DNA of 64,000 nt. Source: Motiliproteus sp. SC1-56. Lineage in GTDB: Bacteria > Pseudomonadota > Gammaproteobacteria > Pseudomonadales > Balneatricaceae. The notes beneath the pieces are model-generated. The model saw only the letters and a list, made by a program, of their open reading frames with translations, was not told where the DNA came from and did no database searches. Every line of letters starts with the position of its first letter. Position 1 is the first letter of the stretch. Below, one piece after another: positions 48,991 through 59,051 of this stretch. The stretch lies in NCBI RefSeq assembly GCF_017309075.1, contig NZ_JAEMGS010000011.1, positions 62,001-126,000 of the forward strand. Reading direction: 5' to 3'. A program made the position numbers and the translations under genes.

Positions 48991-50301
48991 CTAGGCGGGG
49001 CGTTTCAGCAAGGCCGCCTCAGGGTGGATACACTCCAGCTTACGACCGATCAGCGCCTCGATCTCCGGCAGCATGAACGCATCGGTTTCGCAGGCGAAGC
49101 TGAAGGAGACACCTTCGGCACCGGCCCGACCGGTGCGGCCAATCCGGTGAACGTAGTCTTCCGGGTCCTCCGGAAGGTTGTAATTGATGACGTGGCTGAC
49201 GCCTTCCACGTGGATGCCGCGCCCCGCCACGTCGGTGGCGACCAGGACCTTGATCTTGCCGCTGCGGAACGCCTCCAGGGTTTTCACCCGTTGTTTCTGG
49301 GTGACTTCGCCGGAGAGCATATCCGCAGCAACCCCGGCCCGCTTGAGCCGCTCGCACAGTCGGCGGGTCTGGTCGCGCCGGTTGGCAAACACCATCACCC
49401 GCTCCAGGTGTTTCTGGTTGACCACGTTGTAGAGCAGGTTGAATTTATCTTCCTCGCTCACCAGGTAGACCTGCTGCTCCACCGTGTCGGCGGTGACCCG
49501 CTCGGGTTCGATCTCGACTTGCTCGGCGTCGAGGGTCCACATACGGGCTAGGTTGAGAATATCGTAGGAGAAGGTCGCGCTGAAAAGCAGCGTCTGGCGA
49601 TCCTTCTTGTGCGGCGTGCTGCGAATAATACGGCGCACATCGGGAATAAAGCCCATGCTGAGCATGCGGTCGGCCTCGTCCAGCACCAGCACTTCCACTC
49701 CGCTGAGGTCCACATCACCCTTTTCATTGAAATCGAGCAGGCGCCCCGGTGTCGCCACCAGAATATCCACTTCCTGTTCGCGCAGCTGGCGGCGCTGGCG
49801 CTCGTAGTCCATGCCGCCAACCACGGTCAGCACTTTAAGCTGCGCATACTTGACCAGGCCCGCGGCGTCGTTGGCGATTTGCATCACCAGCTCGCGAGTC
49901 GGTGCAACCACCAGGGCACGCGGCTTGCCCTTCTTGCGCCTGCCTTCGAGGGGGTAGTCGATCAGATCGGTAATGATGCTGATGAGAAAGGCGGCAGTCT
50001 TGCCGGTACCGGTCTGGGCTTTCCCGGTCAGGTCCTTACCCTCAAGGGTATGGACCAGGGTCTTGGCCTGGATCGGGGTGCAGTATTCAAATCCCAGGTC
50101 GGCGATGGCCTGCATCACCACGTCAGGAAGGTCGAGATCGTGAAACCGCACTTTGCCTTCAGCGGGTGCCACCTTGAACTGATCAGGGGACCAGGAAGCC
50201 GCGGCAGCAGGGTTGCGCGGAGTGTGCTCTGAGGTGGTGTCATCCCGCGCGGGCTGCGCGGCAGATGGGTTATCGTTCTTTTCGGTCCACTTGCTAAACA
50301 A
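48991..50301 (-). CDS. rhlB: DEAD-box RNA helicase RhlB
   Basis: ATP-dependent RNA helicase, part of the RNA degradosome in E. coli. The 436-aa product has, in order, the Q motif FEYCTPIQ, motif I AQTGTGKT, Ia PTREL, Ib ATPGR, II DEAD, III SAT, and [13 protein letters not shown] and [10 protein letters not shown]. The N terminus is a 60-residue disordered charged extension. The only sensible start is TTG 50301, with GGAG about 10 bp upstream. Similarity to RhlE exists, but the extended N terminus and lack of a long C-terminal tail fit RhlB. Confidence 0.92.
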   Translation of the reverse strand: MFSKWTEKNDNPSAAQPARDDTTSEHTPRNPAAAASWSPDQFKVAPAEGKVRFHDLDLPDVVMQAIADLGFEYCTPIQAKTLVHTLEGKDLTGKAQTGTGKTAAFLISIITDLIDYPLEGRRKKGKPRALVVAPTRELVMQIANDAAGLVKYAQLKVLTVVGGMDYERQRRQLREQEVDILVATPGRLLDFNEKGDVDLSGVEVLVLDEADRMLSMGFIPDVRRIIRSTPHKKDRQTLLFSATFSYDILNLARMWTLDAEQVEIEPERVTADTVEQQVYLVSEEDKFNLLYNVVNQKHLERVMVFANRRDQTRRLCERLKRAGVAADMLSGEVTQKQRVKTLEAFRSGKIKVLVATDVAGRGIHVEGVSHVINYNLPEDPEDYVHRIGRTGRAGAEGVSFSFACETDAFMLPEIEALIGRKLECIHPEAALLKRPA

Positions 50302-50429
50302 CAGAAATCTCCGTTCCCAGGAAAAAGAGGGATGGTCGCCGAGGCCAGGACTGGTCGAACAGCCACGCTCCCTGTAACAACCGCTGCCGGATTGTAAAGC
50401 AAAAGCGCCGAGACGCCTACTGATTCACC

Positions 50430-52544
50430 TTAGTCGAAACAACGTCTAAACGGGGGGAGCGCATCCAGCAGGGCCCGCCCATAACGCTTACTGCGCAGGC
50501 GGTTATCGAGCAGGGTAATCACCCCTCGATCCTGCTCCGAGCGAATCAGGCGCCCGCAGGCCTGGATCAGGCGCACCGAGGCTTCCGGCACTGAAAGCTC
50601 CATAAAGGGGTCCCCGCCCCGCTCACGAACCCAATCATAGAGCGCCGCATCCACCGGATGACCCGGAACCCCAAAGGGTATCTTGGCAATCACCACGTGC
50701 TGCAGGTAAGCGCCGGGCAGGTCAACGCCTTCGGCAAAGGACGCCAGCCCGAACAGCACGCTCCCCTTGCCCTCATCCACCCGCTCGCGGTGACGGCGCA
50801 GCAACTCCTGCTTGGAGTGCTCCCCCTGCGCCAGAATCCGGGCCCGCAACTCCTTACTGGCCGCGTCCCGTACCGCCAGCATCTGCCGCCAGGAGGTGAA
50901 CAACACCAAGGCGCTCTGGTCGGGTTTTAGCGCCGACTCCAGGGTTTCCACCACCGCGGCATCATGCCCCTGGGGGTCGCTGGGATCAGCACTCAGGCGA
51001 GGAATTCGGATCTCCGCCGCCTGCTCGTACTGGAACGGGCTGGGCACCCGGGAGAAGCGGGCATCGGCCGGCAGTCCGGTCTGCAGCAACAGGTGGTCGA
51101 AGCGATCGAGCGCAGTTAGGGTGGCAGACGTCACCACCGCTCCAGCACACTTGTCCCATAACTGCTCGCGCAGCGCTTCAGCCGCGAGGATGGGACTGGC
51201 GCAGAACTCCCGATCCTCGCCATCCGTGATGCTTTCCAACCGGCTTAGCCAGCGCGCCTGGGGCAAAGGCCCTTCCGTGGCCGCAGCAGCGTAATCGCGC
51301 CAGAGCCCCAGGGCATTTTCCAGCCGCCCCTGCATCGTCGCCAGAATCGGGAACCAGCGCTCGGCCTCTTCCCGCGGAATACCGATAAGAGGCTCAGTGA
51401 TCGCCTCTTTCAGGGTTTCAACACTGGCATCCAGCTGGGTCGCCAATCGGCCGAAGATTCCCGACAGCTGACCGCTGAGCTCTATCAGCGCCGACGGCAG
51501 CTGCCCACCTGAAAAACGAAAATGTTGCTCGCGTTCCCTGCTGCTTCCGGTCTGCTGTTCCAGCTCAAGCCCCAACTGATCCAGGGACGTCAGCAGCGGC
51601 ACCGCGGTCTCAATCAGCTCACCGGTCGGGGCTAGGTGACGCGCCAATGCGTCGGGATTGCCAAGCTCCTTTAGCAATCGGTGCAGCGTCTTGGGCAACT
51701 GCTTAAGCCAGGCACCGGTAGCGCGCACCCGCACCCGGTGGCTGAAATGCTGCAGCGCCTTATCGGCCAGATGATGCCCCTCATCAAACACATAAAGCGT
51801 ATCCTGGGGGTCGGAGAGGATGGCCCCGCCCCCCAGGGACAGATCGGACAGCACCAGATCGTGGTTGGCGACGATACAATCCGCCTGCTCCAGCCCCTGC
51901 CGGGCACGAAAAAAGCTGCACCCCGAGAAGTGTGCGCAGCGCCGGTTGGTGCACTGGCGATGGTCGGTCGTCACCGGTTGCCACTGTCGATAATCGAGCT
52001 CATCCGGCCAGTTATCGCGGTCGCCGTCCCAGTCACCCCGCACGTAAGCTTCACTAAGCTCCCGGTAAAGCGCGTAACTCCCCTCATCGAGTCGCAGCGC
52101 CTGCTCATCTTCGTAAAGCGCCCGGTTGGGGTCCTGCTCCTCGTGCTGCTGCAACAACTGATCAAGCTTGCTCAGACACAGATAGCGACCGCGCCCCTTC
52201 GCCAGCTCGAAGGTAAACTCCAGGCCACTGTGGGCCTGAAGGTCAGGCAGATCCTTAAAAACGATCTGCTCCTGCAAGGCCACCGTGGCTGTCGAAATCA
52301 CCAGGCGTTTATCCAGATGACGGGCCACGGGCAGCGCCGCGAGCATATACGCCACCGTCTTCCCGGTACCGGTACCCGCCTCTACCACGGCAAAGGCCGG
52401 TCGCCCTTCCGCCCCCAGCAGCCCCTTCACTGCTTCAGCGATCATCAGCCGCTGCCCGTAGCGGGGCCGATAGCCCTTACTTTCCAGGTATTGACGATAG
52501 GCACCCTGTACTTCTTCGCGCAGGGCCTTGGGCAAATCGCTCAC
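50430..52544 (-). CDS. dinG: ATP-dependent DNA helicase DinG
   Basis: SF2 iron-sulfur helicase that unwinds 5'-tailed DNA, R-loops and other structures, and belongs to the SOS response in E. coli. In the 704-aa product, Walker A EAGTGTGKT is at about 55-63. Four Fe-S cysteines lie at 123, 198, 203 and 209 (C-x4-C-x5-C after CTNRRC), and the DEGH box at 254-257 follows. The C-terminal motifs FASFAEGVDLPG and QACGRLIRSEQDRG are typical. The start is GTG 52544, overlapping the glutaredoxin gene stop by 4 bp. It shares the LexA-box region with lexA through that short gene. Confidence 0.95.
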   Translation of the reverse strand: MSDLPKALREEVQGAYRQYLESKGYRPRYGQRLMIAEAVKGLLGAEGRPAFAVVEAGTGTGKTVAYMLAALPVARHLDKRLVISTATVALQEQIVFKDLPDLQAHSGLEFTFELAKGRGRYLCLSKLDQLLQQHEEQDPNRALYEDEQALRLDEGSYALYRELSEAYVRGDWDGDRDNWPDELDYRQWQPVTTDHRQCTNRRCAHFSGCSFFRARQGLEQADCIVANHDLVLSDLSLGGGAILSDPQDTLYVFDEGHHLADKALQHFSHRVRVRATGAWLKQLPKTLHRLLKELGNPDALARHLAPTGELIETAVPLLTSLDQLGLELEQQTGSSREREQHFRFSGGQLPSALIELSGQLSGIFGRLATQLDASVETLKEAITEPLIGIPREEAERWFPILATMQGRLENALGLWRDYAAAATEGPLPQARWLSRLESITDGEDREFCASPILAAEALREQLWDKCAGAVVTSATLTALDRFDHLLLQTGLPADARFSRVPSPFQYEQAAEIRIPRLSADPSDPQGHDAAVVETLESALKPDQSALVLFTSWRQMLAVRDAASKELRARILAQGEHSKQELLRRHRERVDEGKGSVLFGLASFAEGVDLPGAYLQHVVIAKIPFGVPGHPVDAALYDWVRERGGDPFMELSVPEASVRLIQACGRLIRSEQDRGVITLLDNRLRSKRYGRALLDALPPFRRCFD

Positions 52545-52879
52545 CGCCCCTCCTCCCGCGCACGCGCCTGCAGGTAGTCGACAATTGCGGCGGATTCGTA
52601 CAGCCAGACATCACCATCCCCACCGGCGATCCGCAGGCAGGGCACCTGCACCTTACCCCCCTCACCCTCCAGCTGCTCCCGCCAACGCCGCCGCCTGTCG
52701 ATATCGCGGCACTCAACAGCAACCCCCAGGCGATGCATGGCGAACCGAACCCGTAAGCAGTACGGACAGGCCGGGTAGTGATAAAGACTGAGACCCTTAA
52801 GCGTACGTTTGCGGTTACGCGGTACCAGCGTCTCAAGAACAGAGACACCCAATCCCAAGGCGCGACGAACTGATTTCAA
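52541..52879 (-). CDS. Glutaredoxin/GST-N-like protein
   Basis: A 112-aa thioredoxin-fold protein. After a basic N terminus of 30 residues comes LSLYHYPACPYCLRVRFAMHRLGV with the CPYC redox motif, then VQVPCLRI with the cis-Pro and YESAAIVDYLQ. This is the glutaredoxin or glutathione S-transferase N-terminal layout. The start appears to be TTG 52879, with only a weak GGAA upstream. It overlaps dinG by 4 bp and is probably read with it. Its position beside the LexA boxes suggests, but does not prove, SOS control. Confidence 0.88.
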   Translation of the reverse strand: MKSVRRALGLGVSVLETLVPRNRKRTLKGLSLYHYPACPYCLRVRFAMHRLGVAVECRDIDRRRRWREQLEGEGGKVQVPCLRIAGGDGDVWLYESAAIVDYLQARAREEGR

Positions 52880-52910
52880 AGGCAGATTCCAAAAAACGCG
52901 GTAGATTAGC

Positions 52911-52938
52911 TAGACAGCTGTATAAAAACACATATACT
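52911..52938 (+). promoter_or_regulatory. lexA promoter
   Basis: A -35 TAGACA (52911-52916) and a -10 TATACT (52933-52938) are separated by 16 bp. Both match the sigma70 consensus at five of six positions. The two LexA boxes overlap the spacer and the start region, so LexA would block polymerase. Confidence 0.65.
52918..52933. promoter_or_regulatory. LexA box 1 (one mismatch)
   Basis: CTGTATAAAAACACAT fits CTGT-N8-ACAG except for the final base. It lies in the -35/-10 spacer of the lexA promoter and 39 bp from the glutaredoxin start on the other strand. Confidence 0.6.
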
Positions 52939-52952
52939 GTACAAAAAAACAG
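52937..52952. promoter_or_regulatory. LexA box 2 (perfect)
   Basis: CTGTACAAAAAAACAG is a perfect CTGT-N8-ACAG operator, 19 bp from the start of box 1 and 15 bp before the lexA start codon. Twin boxes before lexA are typical of gammaproteobacteria. Confidence 0.9.
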
Positions 52953-52967
52953 ATGGCGTAGCGAGCA

Positions 52968-53576
52968 ATGATAAAACTGACTCAACGGCAGACCGAGGTA
53001 CTCGATTGCATCCGGCACTATATAGAAAGCACCGGATATCCGCCAACCCGGGCAGATATTGCGCGGGAGCTGGGGTTTCGCTCCGCCAACGCCGCCGAAG
53101 AGCACCTCAAGGCCCTTGCCCGCAAGGGCGCCATCGAGATTATTCCCGGCACCTCCCGGGGGATTCGCATACCCGACATGGAAGAACCCAGCCAGGGGCT
53201 TCCGATCATTGGGCGCGTCGCCGCCGGCAGCCCCGTCCTGGCCCAAGAGCACATCGACAACTACTGCAACCTCGCCCCCGACTTCTTCTCCCCCAAAGCG
53301 GACTATTTCCTGCGTGTTCAGGGACTAAGCATGATTGACGCAGGAATTTTCGACGGCGACCTGCTGGCGGTCCACCAAACCCGCGAAGCCCGCAACGGCC
53401 AGATCGTCGTCGCACGCATCGAGGACGAGGTGACCGTGAAACGCTTTCAAAAGGACCGAAACAAGGTCCTGCTGATAGCCGAAAACCCCGACTTCTCACC
53501 GATCGAAATCGATCTCGAACAGCAAGCACTGGTCATCGAAGGACTGGCCGTGGGCGTGCTGAGACAAGGGAGTTGA
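52968..53576 (+). CDS. lexA: SOS repressor LexA
   Basis: Repressor of the DNA-damage response; it self-cleaves on RecA filaments. The 202-aa protein has a wHTH DNA-binding domain (about 1-70; [26 protein letters not shown]), the cleavage site Ala86-Gly87 in RVAAGSPV, the catalytic Ser121 in GLSM and Lys158 in VTVKRF. All are intact. Two LexA boxes lie just upstream, so it should be autoregulated. The stop overlaps the sulA start in TGATG. Confidence 0.98.
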   Translation: MIKLTQRQTEVLDCIRHYIESTGYPPTRADIARELGFRSANAAEEHLKALARKGAIEIIPGTSRGIRIPDMEEPSQGLPIIGRVAAGSPVLAQEHIDNYCNLAPDFFSPKADYFLRVQGLSMIDAGIFDGDLLAVHQTREARNGQIVVARIEDEVTVKRFQKDRNKVLLIAENPDFSPIEIDLEQQALVIEGLAVGVLRQGS

Positions 53577-54022
53577 TGGATATGCAACTAGAACTGATTC
53601 GGAGCGAACAGCCCCACCGCACGACAGCGCGCCCGCGCCGCCAGGGAACAGGCCTGGGTTTTGGAATGGGAGGCAAACTCACCGAAATCATCCTGGCCGA
53701 TGAAGATGAGTACAACTTCCAGCTGCTGATGCCTTTACTGGCCCAGCTGAGCCGCGACGACCGCTGGTTCGCCTGGATTGCACCACCGCTGAAACTACCC
53801 AAAGCCTGGCTGCTGCAGGCAGGGATCGACATCAACAAAATCATACTGCTCCAGCCCAGCGGCAGCCACAGCGCCCTTAAACTGGCCCGGCGCGCGCTGG
53901 AAACCGGCACCTGCCATGCGGTGATCAGTTGGCCCGGCGATCTCCGCCAACAAGACCGCGAGGAGCTGGAAGCGGCCGCACGGCACGGCCAGAGCCATGC
54001 CATTCTGGTGCGCCCCCGCTAG
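53576..54022 (+). CDS. sulA: SOS cell division inhibitor SulA
   Basis: SOS-induced inhibitor that binds FtsZ and stops septation. The 148-aa product has the SulA family core with GKLTEIILADEDEYNFQLL, WFAWIAPPLKLPKAWLLQAG (matching the WLTPxxKLxREW region of E. coli SulA), KIILLQP and a short disordered N terminus. The stop of lexA and this start share TGATG, so translation is coupled and the LexA boxes control both. Sequence similarity is modest, but position after lexA is the usual Pseudomonas arrangement. Confidence 0.92.
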   Translation: MDMQLELIRSEQPHRTTARPRRQGTGLGFGMGGKLTEIILADEDEYNFQLLMPLLAQLSRDDRWFAWIAPPLKLPKAWLLQAGIDINKIILLQPSGSHSALKLARRALETGTCHAVISWPGDLRQQDREELEAAARHGQSHAILVRPR

Positions 54023-54062
54023 GGGCGCGATCCAGTGACTTCAAGCCCGACGAACGTTTGCT

Positions 54063-54587
54063 TTACCACTCTTTCATCGAGGCGCGCAGCCGGTCTACCA
54101 GTTCGCGGAACCCATCCAGCCACTGCTCAAGCTGCTCAATAACAGCCCCCTCCTCATTGTGATCCGGATTGACCTGGATCACGTGAATTTCCGAGAGACT
54201 GGCGTGGGACGCACTTTGCGCCTGCACCCTATCCTCCGCCGACCAGCAAGCATTGTAGGCGCCCAACATTGCACTCAACCAGCCCTCTGCAGCGAGCAAC
54301 TGCTTCAGCTCGCGCACCTCGGGGGTTTCCACTCCTTGAGCGCTGAGTGCAACTTCCAGCTGCTCCAGCGAATCGATACTGGCCGGCTCGGCACGGTAAA
54401 CTTCAGCGATTTCACGCAGCAGGCTGCCGTAGGCGCAGGCCAGATGAAACAGTACCGACTCGTTGAACGACTCCACGAGCGCGTGCTTGCTCCAACCCAC
54501 GCTTTCACGGGCTCCTTTGAGCTGATCCAGGTGCAAGCGGGCAAAATTGAGTTTCTGGTTAGTGCGGGAAATATACACGCTGGACAT
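54063..54587 (-). CDS. DUF6586 family protein
   Basis: A 174-aa helical protein of unknown function. It has no signal peptide and no membrane segment. Family-like stretches are RTNQKLNFARLHLDQL near the N terminus and FHLACAYGSLLREIAEVY. In Pseudomonas a homologous gene lies between sulA and topA, and the same place here supports the assignment. ATG 54587 has AGGAG 6 bp upstream; a TTG at 54590 precedes it. It ends 41 bp after sulA, convergent, and lies downstream of topA on the same strand. Confidence 0.82.
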   Translation of the reverse strand: MSSVYISRTNQKLNFARLHLDQLKGARESVGWSKHALVESFNESVLFHLACAYGSLLREIAEVYRAEPASIDSLEQLEVALSAQGVETPEVRELKQLLAAEGWLSAMLGAYNACWSAEDRVQAQSASHASLSEIHVIQVNPDHNEEGAVIEQLEQWLDGFRELVDRLRASMKEW

Positions 54588-54627
54588 CAATAACTCCTGT
54601 CATTCAAATGCAGTCCGGCTCTGGCGG

Positions 54628-57297
54628 CTACTTTTTAGCGGCTGATTTAGCTTTCGGCTTGGCCTTGGTTTTTTTCGTAGTCTCTTCCACCCAGCGCCCG
54701 TCCTGGTAGAAAGCCCGCCAACCGGTCGCCTTCTTATCCACTTCAGACATCACGTACTGCTCTTTGGTTTTGCGGCTGAAGCGGATAACCGCCGGGTTCC
54801 CCTCCGGGTCTTGCTGCGGTGCCTCAAGGAGGAAGTGGTACTTGGGATCAATTTCGTCCCGGTGCGGCACCAACTCGCTCACCAAGGGCGCGCGGGTCTC
54901 GCGGTTTTTGGGAAACTGGCTGGCGGCCAGAAACAGCCCCGATGCCCCGTCGCGCAGAACATACTGGTCGTCCACCTTCTCGCAGGACAGTTCCGGCATG
55001 GGCACGGGATCCATTTTCGGAGGCGCGACGTCACCGTTTCGCAGCAGCTTGCGGGTGTTTTTACAACCATCGGCGGTGCAACCAAAATACTTCCCAAAGC
55101 GGCCGGTCTTGAGCTGCATATCCGCGCCGCACTTGTCGCATTCGATCACCGGGCCCTCATAGCCCTTGATTTTGAACTGCCCCTGCTCCACTTCGTAACC
55201 GGGACAGGCGGGGTTGTTGCCACACACGTGCAACTTACGCGCCTCATCAACGAGATAGCTATCCATGGCCGTGCTGCAAAGCTTACAGCGGTGCTTCTTA
55301 CGCAGCAGCCGAGATTCAGCTTCGTCATCGGCATCAGCGCTGATCACTTCATCCCCGTGCACCAAGTTAAGGGTGCCTTTGCAGCGCTCTTTCGGCGGCA
55401 GTGCGTACCCCGAACATCCGAGGAATACACCGGTACTGCCGGTTCGAATCATCATCGGGCGATTGCAGTTCGGGCAGGGAATATCGGTCTCGGTGGGAGA
55501 GTTTGGACGCATCCCCTGCTCTGGGTCCTCCGCGCTCTCCAGCTTCTTCTGAAAATCCGCGTAAAAACGGTCCAGCAGGGCTTTCCACTCCTGCTTGGCG
55601 TTTGCCACGTCATCGAGGGCCTCTTCCATTTTGGCGGTAAAGCCAAAGTCCATCAGGTCCTCAAAGCTTTCCAATAGCCGGTCAGTGACGATGTCACCGA
55701 TTTTCTCGGCATAGAAACGCTTGTTCTCAAGCTTCGCGTAGCCACGGTCCTGAATGGTGGAAATGATGGCGGCATAGGTGGAGGGGCGACCAATGCCCCT
55801 CTTTTCCAGTTCTTTTACCAACGCTGCCTCAGAATAACGCGGGGCCGGCTTGGTAAAGTGCTGGCTGGGATCGAGCCCTTTCAGAATCAGTTTCTCCCCA
55901 GGCTCCAGCTCGGGAAGAATGACGTCTTCCTCCTTTTTCCCGGCCGGGGGCTGCACCTTCAGGAAGCCGTCAAAGCGCAGGATTCTCCCCCGCGTTCTCA
56001 ACTCGAAATCGCCGCAGCGAACCTGAATGCGGGTACTGGTAAACTCGGCTGCCGGCATTTGGCAGGCAACGAACTGGCGCCAGATCAACTCATACAGTCG
56101 CTGCGCATCGCGTTCCATGTCCGTGAGATTGGCAGCACGCACCTCCACATTGGAGGGTCGGATTGCCTCGTGGGCCTCTTGAGCGCCTTCCTTGCTGGAA
56201 TAGGTTATGGGCGCGTCCGGCAGGTACTTTTCGCCAAACTGCTGCGCGATGAACGCCCGGCAACCCTCGACCGCTTCGCGACTGAGGTTGGTGGAGTCGG
56301 TACGCATGTAAGTGATGTGACCGGCCTCGTAAAGGCGCTGGGCCAGCATCATGGTCTTTTTCACCCCGAAGCCAAGGCGGGTGCTCGCCGCCTGTTGCAG
56401 GGTGGACGTGATATAAGGCGCGCCAGGCCGGCTCTGGGTCGGCTTGTCCTCGCGCTTTGCCACCTCGTAGCTACCGGAGTGAAGGGCGTCGAGGGCCTTT
56501 TCGGTCTGTTGCTTGCTGGTGGGACGGAACGTTTTTCCGCCCTCCTTGGTGACTTCGAAGCGGACCTTGGCGCCCCGCTGCGTCATCAGGTCGGCATCCA
56601 CCTCCCAGAACTCTTCGGGCACGAAGGCTCGAATTTCACGTTCGCGCTCGACGATCAGGCGCACGGCCACCGACTGCACACGGCCGGCGGACAACCCCCG
56701 CGCCACCTTGGACCACAACAACGGGGACACCATGTACCCCACCACCCGATCCAGGAAACGACGGGCCTGCTGCGCGTTGACCCGGTGCATGTCCAGCTCC
56801 GAGGGTGCCTCAAAGGCTTCGGTGATGGCGTTCTTGGTAATCTCGTTGAAGACCACCCGCTTGTAGCGCGCCTCATCGCCACCGATCGCCTCGCGCAGAT
56901 GCCAGGCGATAGCCTCACCCTCGCGGTCCAAATCCGTCGCCAGATAGATGGCATCGGAACTCTTGGCCAGACGACGCAGCTCCTCAACGACCTTCTCCTT
57001 GCCCGGCAGGATCTCATAGTGCGCCTCCCAACCCGCGTCAGGATCCACCCCCATTCGGGCAATCAGCTGTTCGCGGGCCTTGCGTTGCTTGTGCAGCGCC
57101 CGCTGCTCCGGGTCGAGTTTGCGGGTTTCTGCGGCCGCTTTCGCTCGGGCCTTGGCGTCGACAGGCTTACGCGCGCCACTGGTGGGCAGGTCACGAATAT
57201 GGCCCACACTGGATTTAACGACAAAGCCACTACCCAGGTATTTGTTGATGGTCTTGGCTTTGGCCGGCGACTCGACGATGACTAAGGATTTACCCAT
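54628..57297 (-). CDS. topA: DNA topoisomerase I (omega protein)
   Basis: Type IA topoisomerase that relaxes negatively supercoiled DNA. The 889-aa enzyme has the Toprim domain at 1-150 with [17 protein letters not shown] and the acidic [12 protein letters not shown], the catalytic Tyr330 in [12 protein letters not shown], and three zinc ribbons in the C-terminal third (CPNC...CSGY-type, CKLC...CPGY and [13 protein letters not shown]...C). The tail is Lys/Ala-rich. All main motifs are intact and the size fits Pseudomonas. It is divergent from an unknown membrane gene across 197 bp. Confidence 0.98.
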   Translation of the reverse strand: MGKSLVIVESPAKAKTINKYLGSGFVVKSSVGHIRDLPTSGARKPVDAKARAKAAAETRKLDPEQRALHKQRKAREQLIARMGVDPDAGWEAHYEILPGKEKVVEELRRLAKSSDAIYLATDLDREGEAIAWHLREAIGGDEARYKRVVFNEITKNAITEAFEAPSELDMHRVNAQQARRFLDRVVGYMVSPLLWSKVARGLSAGRVQSVAVRLIVEREREIRAFVPEEFWEVDADLMTQRGAKVRFEVTKEGGKTFRPTSKQQTEKALDALHSGSYEVAKREDKPTQSRPGAPYITSTLQQAASTRLGFGVKKTMMLAQRLYEAGHITYMRTDSTNLSREAVEGCRAFIAQQFGEKYLPDAPITYSSKEGAQEAHEAIRPSNVEVRAANLTDMERDAQRLYELIWRQFVACQMPAAEFTSTRIQVRCGDFELRTRGRILRFDGFLKVQPPAGKKEEDVILPELEPGEKLILKGLDPSQHFTKPAPRYSEAALVKELEKRGIGRPSTYAAIISTIQDRGYAKLENKRFYAEKIGDIVTDRLLESFEDLMDFGFTAKMEEALDDVANAKQEWKALLDRFYADFQKKLESAEDPEQGMRPNSPTETDIPCPNCNRPMMIRTGSTGVFLGCSGYALPPKERCKGTLNLVHGDEVISADADDEAESRLLRKKHRCKLCSTAMDSYLVDEARKLHVCGNNPACPGYEVEQGQFKIKGYEGPVIECDKCGADMQLKTGRFGKYFGCTADGCKNTRKLLRNGDVAPPKMDPVPMPELSCEKVDDQYVLRDGASGLFLAASQFPKNRETRAPLVSELVPHRDEIDPKYHFLLEAPQQDPEGNPAVIRFSRKTKEQYVMSEVDKKATGWRAFYQDGRWVEETTKKTKAKPKAKSAAKK

Positions 57298-57494
57298 AGA
57301 ATAAAAAACTCGAATTAAGGCATTGCAGAGATGGATGGCCTTGCGAGCGACATATATACGGACTCAATGAGCGAGGGTCAAGCGCACCACCCTTTACCAC
57401 CTTCGCCAGCCACCTTCGGATTCTGGTCTGTATTCAGCGATTTGAGTACTATAGATGAGATTCCAACCCGTCCGGTTTAAGGGCTGCTTTTACC

Positions 57495-58232
57495 ATGGCC
57501 AACGCCAATACTCTGCTACTGATCATCTGCCTTCTGGCCATCGTGTTGACCACCCTTGGCGTAAACTATTTTTTCCACCAGAAGGAGCAGGCGCGTCTGC
57601 AACGCCAGCGCCTCATGAAACAGTACCAGGGGGAGATCGAGCGGGTACTCGAAGCGCTGCAGGTACTGCAAGCCGCCTCAGCACCGGCGGCTATTCGTGA
57701 ATTGCTGGAAGGCTACTCCACCGATCTGATCAGCCAGCTAACGGCACTCACCCCCACGTCCGACCTGGCGCAACAGCTACAGGCTAAAAAGCGGGAAGGG
57801 GGCGGCCCCTCGGCACCCAACCTGAGCAGCGCCAACGGCATTCAACGCGCCCAGGCTGGACTTCGCAACGCGATCAAGATTCTCGGGCATCTGCAACAGC
57901 GCGGCAAACTCACGCCACCGGCATTCGCTGAGTTCCGCAACGAGTTGCTTTGGCTCCATCACCGAATCGAGGCGGACGCCTACGTCGAACAGGGCAAACG
58001 TTTTGCGGCCAGCGGCAAAACCGCACTGGCGATGTCCCACTTCAAGCACGCCAAGGTAACCATCAGCAAAGTGCCGACGCGGGACCCTCGCAAGCAGGAA
58101 AAGATTTCCGAGATTAACAAGCTCAACGACGAAGTTAATCCGTTCAAGAAAAACAAAGCGCCGCAGCCCGCCGAAGAGCAGTCAAGCGACGTGCCCGAGG
58201 CAACCGCCCCGAATCAGCCGGTCTCGCCCTGA
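57495..58232 (+). CDS. Membrane-anchored coiled-coil protein, unknown function
   Basis: A 245-aa protein not assigned to a family. Residues 5-27 form one N-terminal membrane helix (LLLIICLLAIVLTTLGVNYFF, read in parts) that would leave the rest facing the cytoplasm. Residues 28-100 contain a long Gln/Arg-rich helix, and 115-190 a further helical domain with HHRIEADAYVEQGKRFAASGKTALAMSHFKHA, read in parts, resembling a TPR-like hairpin. The tail is Pro/Glu-rich and disordered. Its divergent position from topA suggests it may be conserved near it in relatives, but I cannot verify this. It overlaps the DUF1653 gene by 19 bp at the 3' end. Confidence 0.8.
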   Translation: MANANTLLLIICLLAIVLTTLGVNYFFHQKEQARLQRQRLMKQYQGEIERVLEALQVLQAASAPAAIRELLEGYSTDLISQLTALTPTSDLAQQLQAKKREGGGPSAPNLSSANGIQRAQAGLRNAIKILGHLQQRGKLTPPAFAEFRNELLWLHHRIEADAYVEQGKRFAASGKTALAMSHFKHAKVTISKVPTRDPRKQEKISEINKLNDEVNPFKKNKAPQPAEEQSSDVPEATAPNQPVSP

Positions 58233-58459
58233 CGCAGGAACCGGGGCGTGGCCCGCCCCTGCACCTCAACCGATTCCAGAAACATCGCCAAGGGGCGGAC
58301 CCACAGCCCCTGCTCCCCGTAACACGGGCGGTAGACAACGAGCCACTCCTCGGTCTCTGAATGTCGCGCCACCCCAAGCACCCGGTACAGGCCACCCTTG
58401 TAGTGGCGATAGAGACCCGGCTCCGGTGCGGCCGGCGTTTGCAGCTCGCTGCCAGTCAC
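58214..58459 (-). CDS. DUF1653 family protein
   Basis: An 81-aa small basic protein of the DUF1653 family. The family core is complete: PGLYRHYKGGLYRVLGVARHSETEEWLVVYRPCYGEQGLWVRPLAMF, read in pieces. Function is unknown; the family occurs widely as a stand-alone domain. The start is GTG 58459, which overlaps the stop of the gene upstream in GTGA, so translation is coupled to it. The 3' end overlaps the convergent membrane gene. Confidence 0.9.
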   Translation of the reverse strand: MTGSELQTPAAPEPGLYRHYKGGLYRVLGVARHSETEEWLVVYRPCYGEQGLWVRPLAMFLESVEVQGRATPRFLRQGETG

Positions 58460-58962
58460 AGGTTGGCCTCCAACATTTTTTCCAGATTTTCAAAGACCAG
58501 GTCGACCGTATCCAGGTCACCATGTTCGTTCCAGTAAACCCCGGCAGAGACCGGTGTCGACTCGAGCGCGTAGACATCCGCAGGCAGAATCTCGATCAGC
58601 CCCGCGATCAGGGCCAGTTGCTCCGAAGTCAGCTGCCCTTCTCCTCGCCCCCAGCTCCACCCCTCCGGCAGTCCTGTATTGGCGTGGCTCCGCACCTTGA
58701 AAATCTGCCACGGCACGGGCGCCTGGCGCCCGCGACGCCGGTCCTGGGTTCTGGCTAGCCGATAAGCCGTACAGTCGCGTTCGTCGGCCACCGCCTCCCC
58801 GAGAGCACGGGGAAACAGCAACCTGGAAATTTGCACCTGAATCCCGAGGCGCATCGCCTTTTGCCGCAACAAAGCCTGAGCCCGTTGCCGCGGCGACGGC
58901 ATCATCCACATCATAGAACCAACGATGGCCAACAATATCAGTACGATAAAGACCCAGTTCAT
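58456..58962 (-). CDS. Small membrane-anchored protein, unknown function
   Basis: A 168-aa protein with a single N-terminal membrane helix (about 3-22, VFIVLILLAIVGSMMWMM) and a basic helical segment after it. A mixed C-terminal domain follows with WQIFKVRSHANTGLP, EGWSWG and an acidic FENLEKMLEANL end. No family is recognised. ATG 58962 with GGGAG upstream is chosen over the frame start at 58974. It overlaps the DUF1653 gene in GTGA, so the two probably form an operon. Confidence 0.82.
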   Translation of the reverse strand: MNWVFIVLILLAIVGSMMWMMPSPRQRAQALLRQKAMRLGIQVQISRLLFPRALGEAVADERDCTAYRLARTQDRRRGRQAPVPWQIFKVRSHANTGLPEGWSWGRGEGQLTSEQLALIAGLIEILPADVYALESTPVSAGVYWNEHGDLDTVDLVFENLEKMLEANL

Positions 58963-59051
58963 CCGATCTCCCAAGCATTAACCACGCCCCTAGGGCGGAA
59001 TTGCGCGGCCTATGTTAAGTTATTTATTAAGCAAATACAGAGGGAACGACC

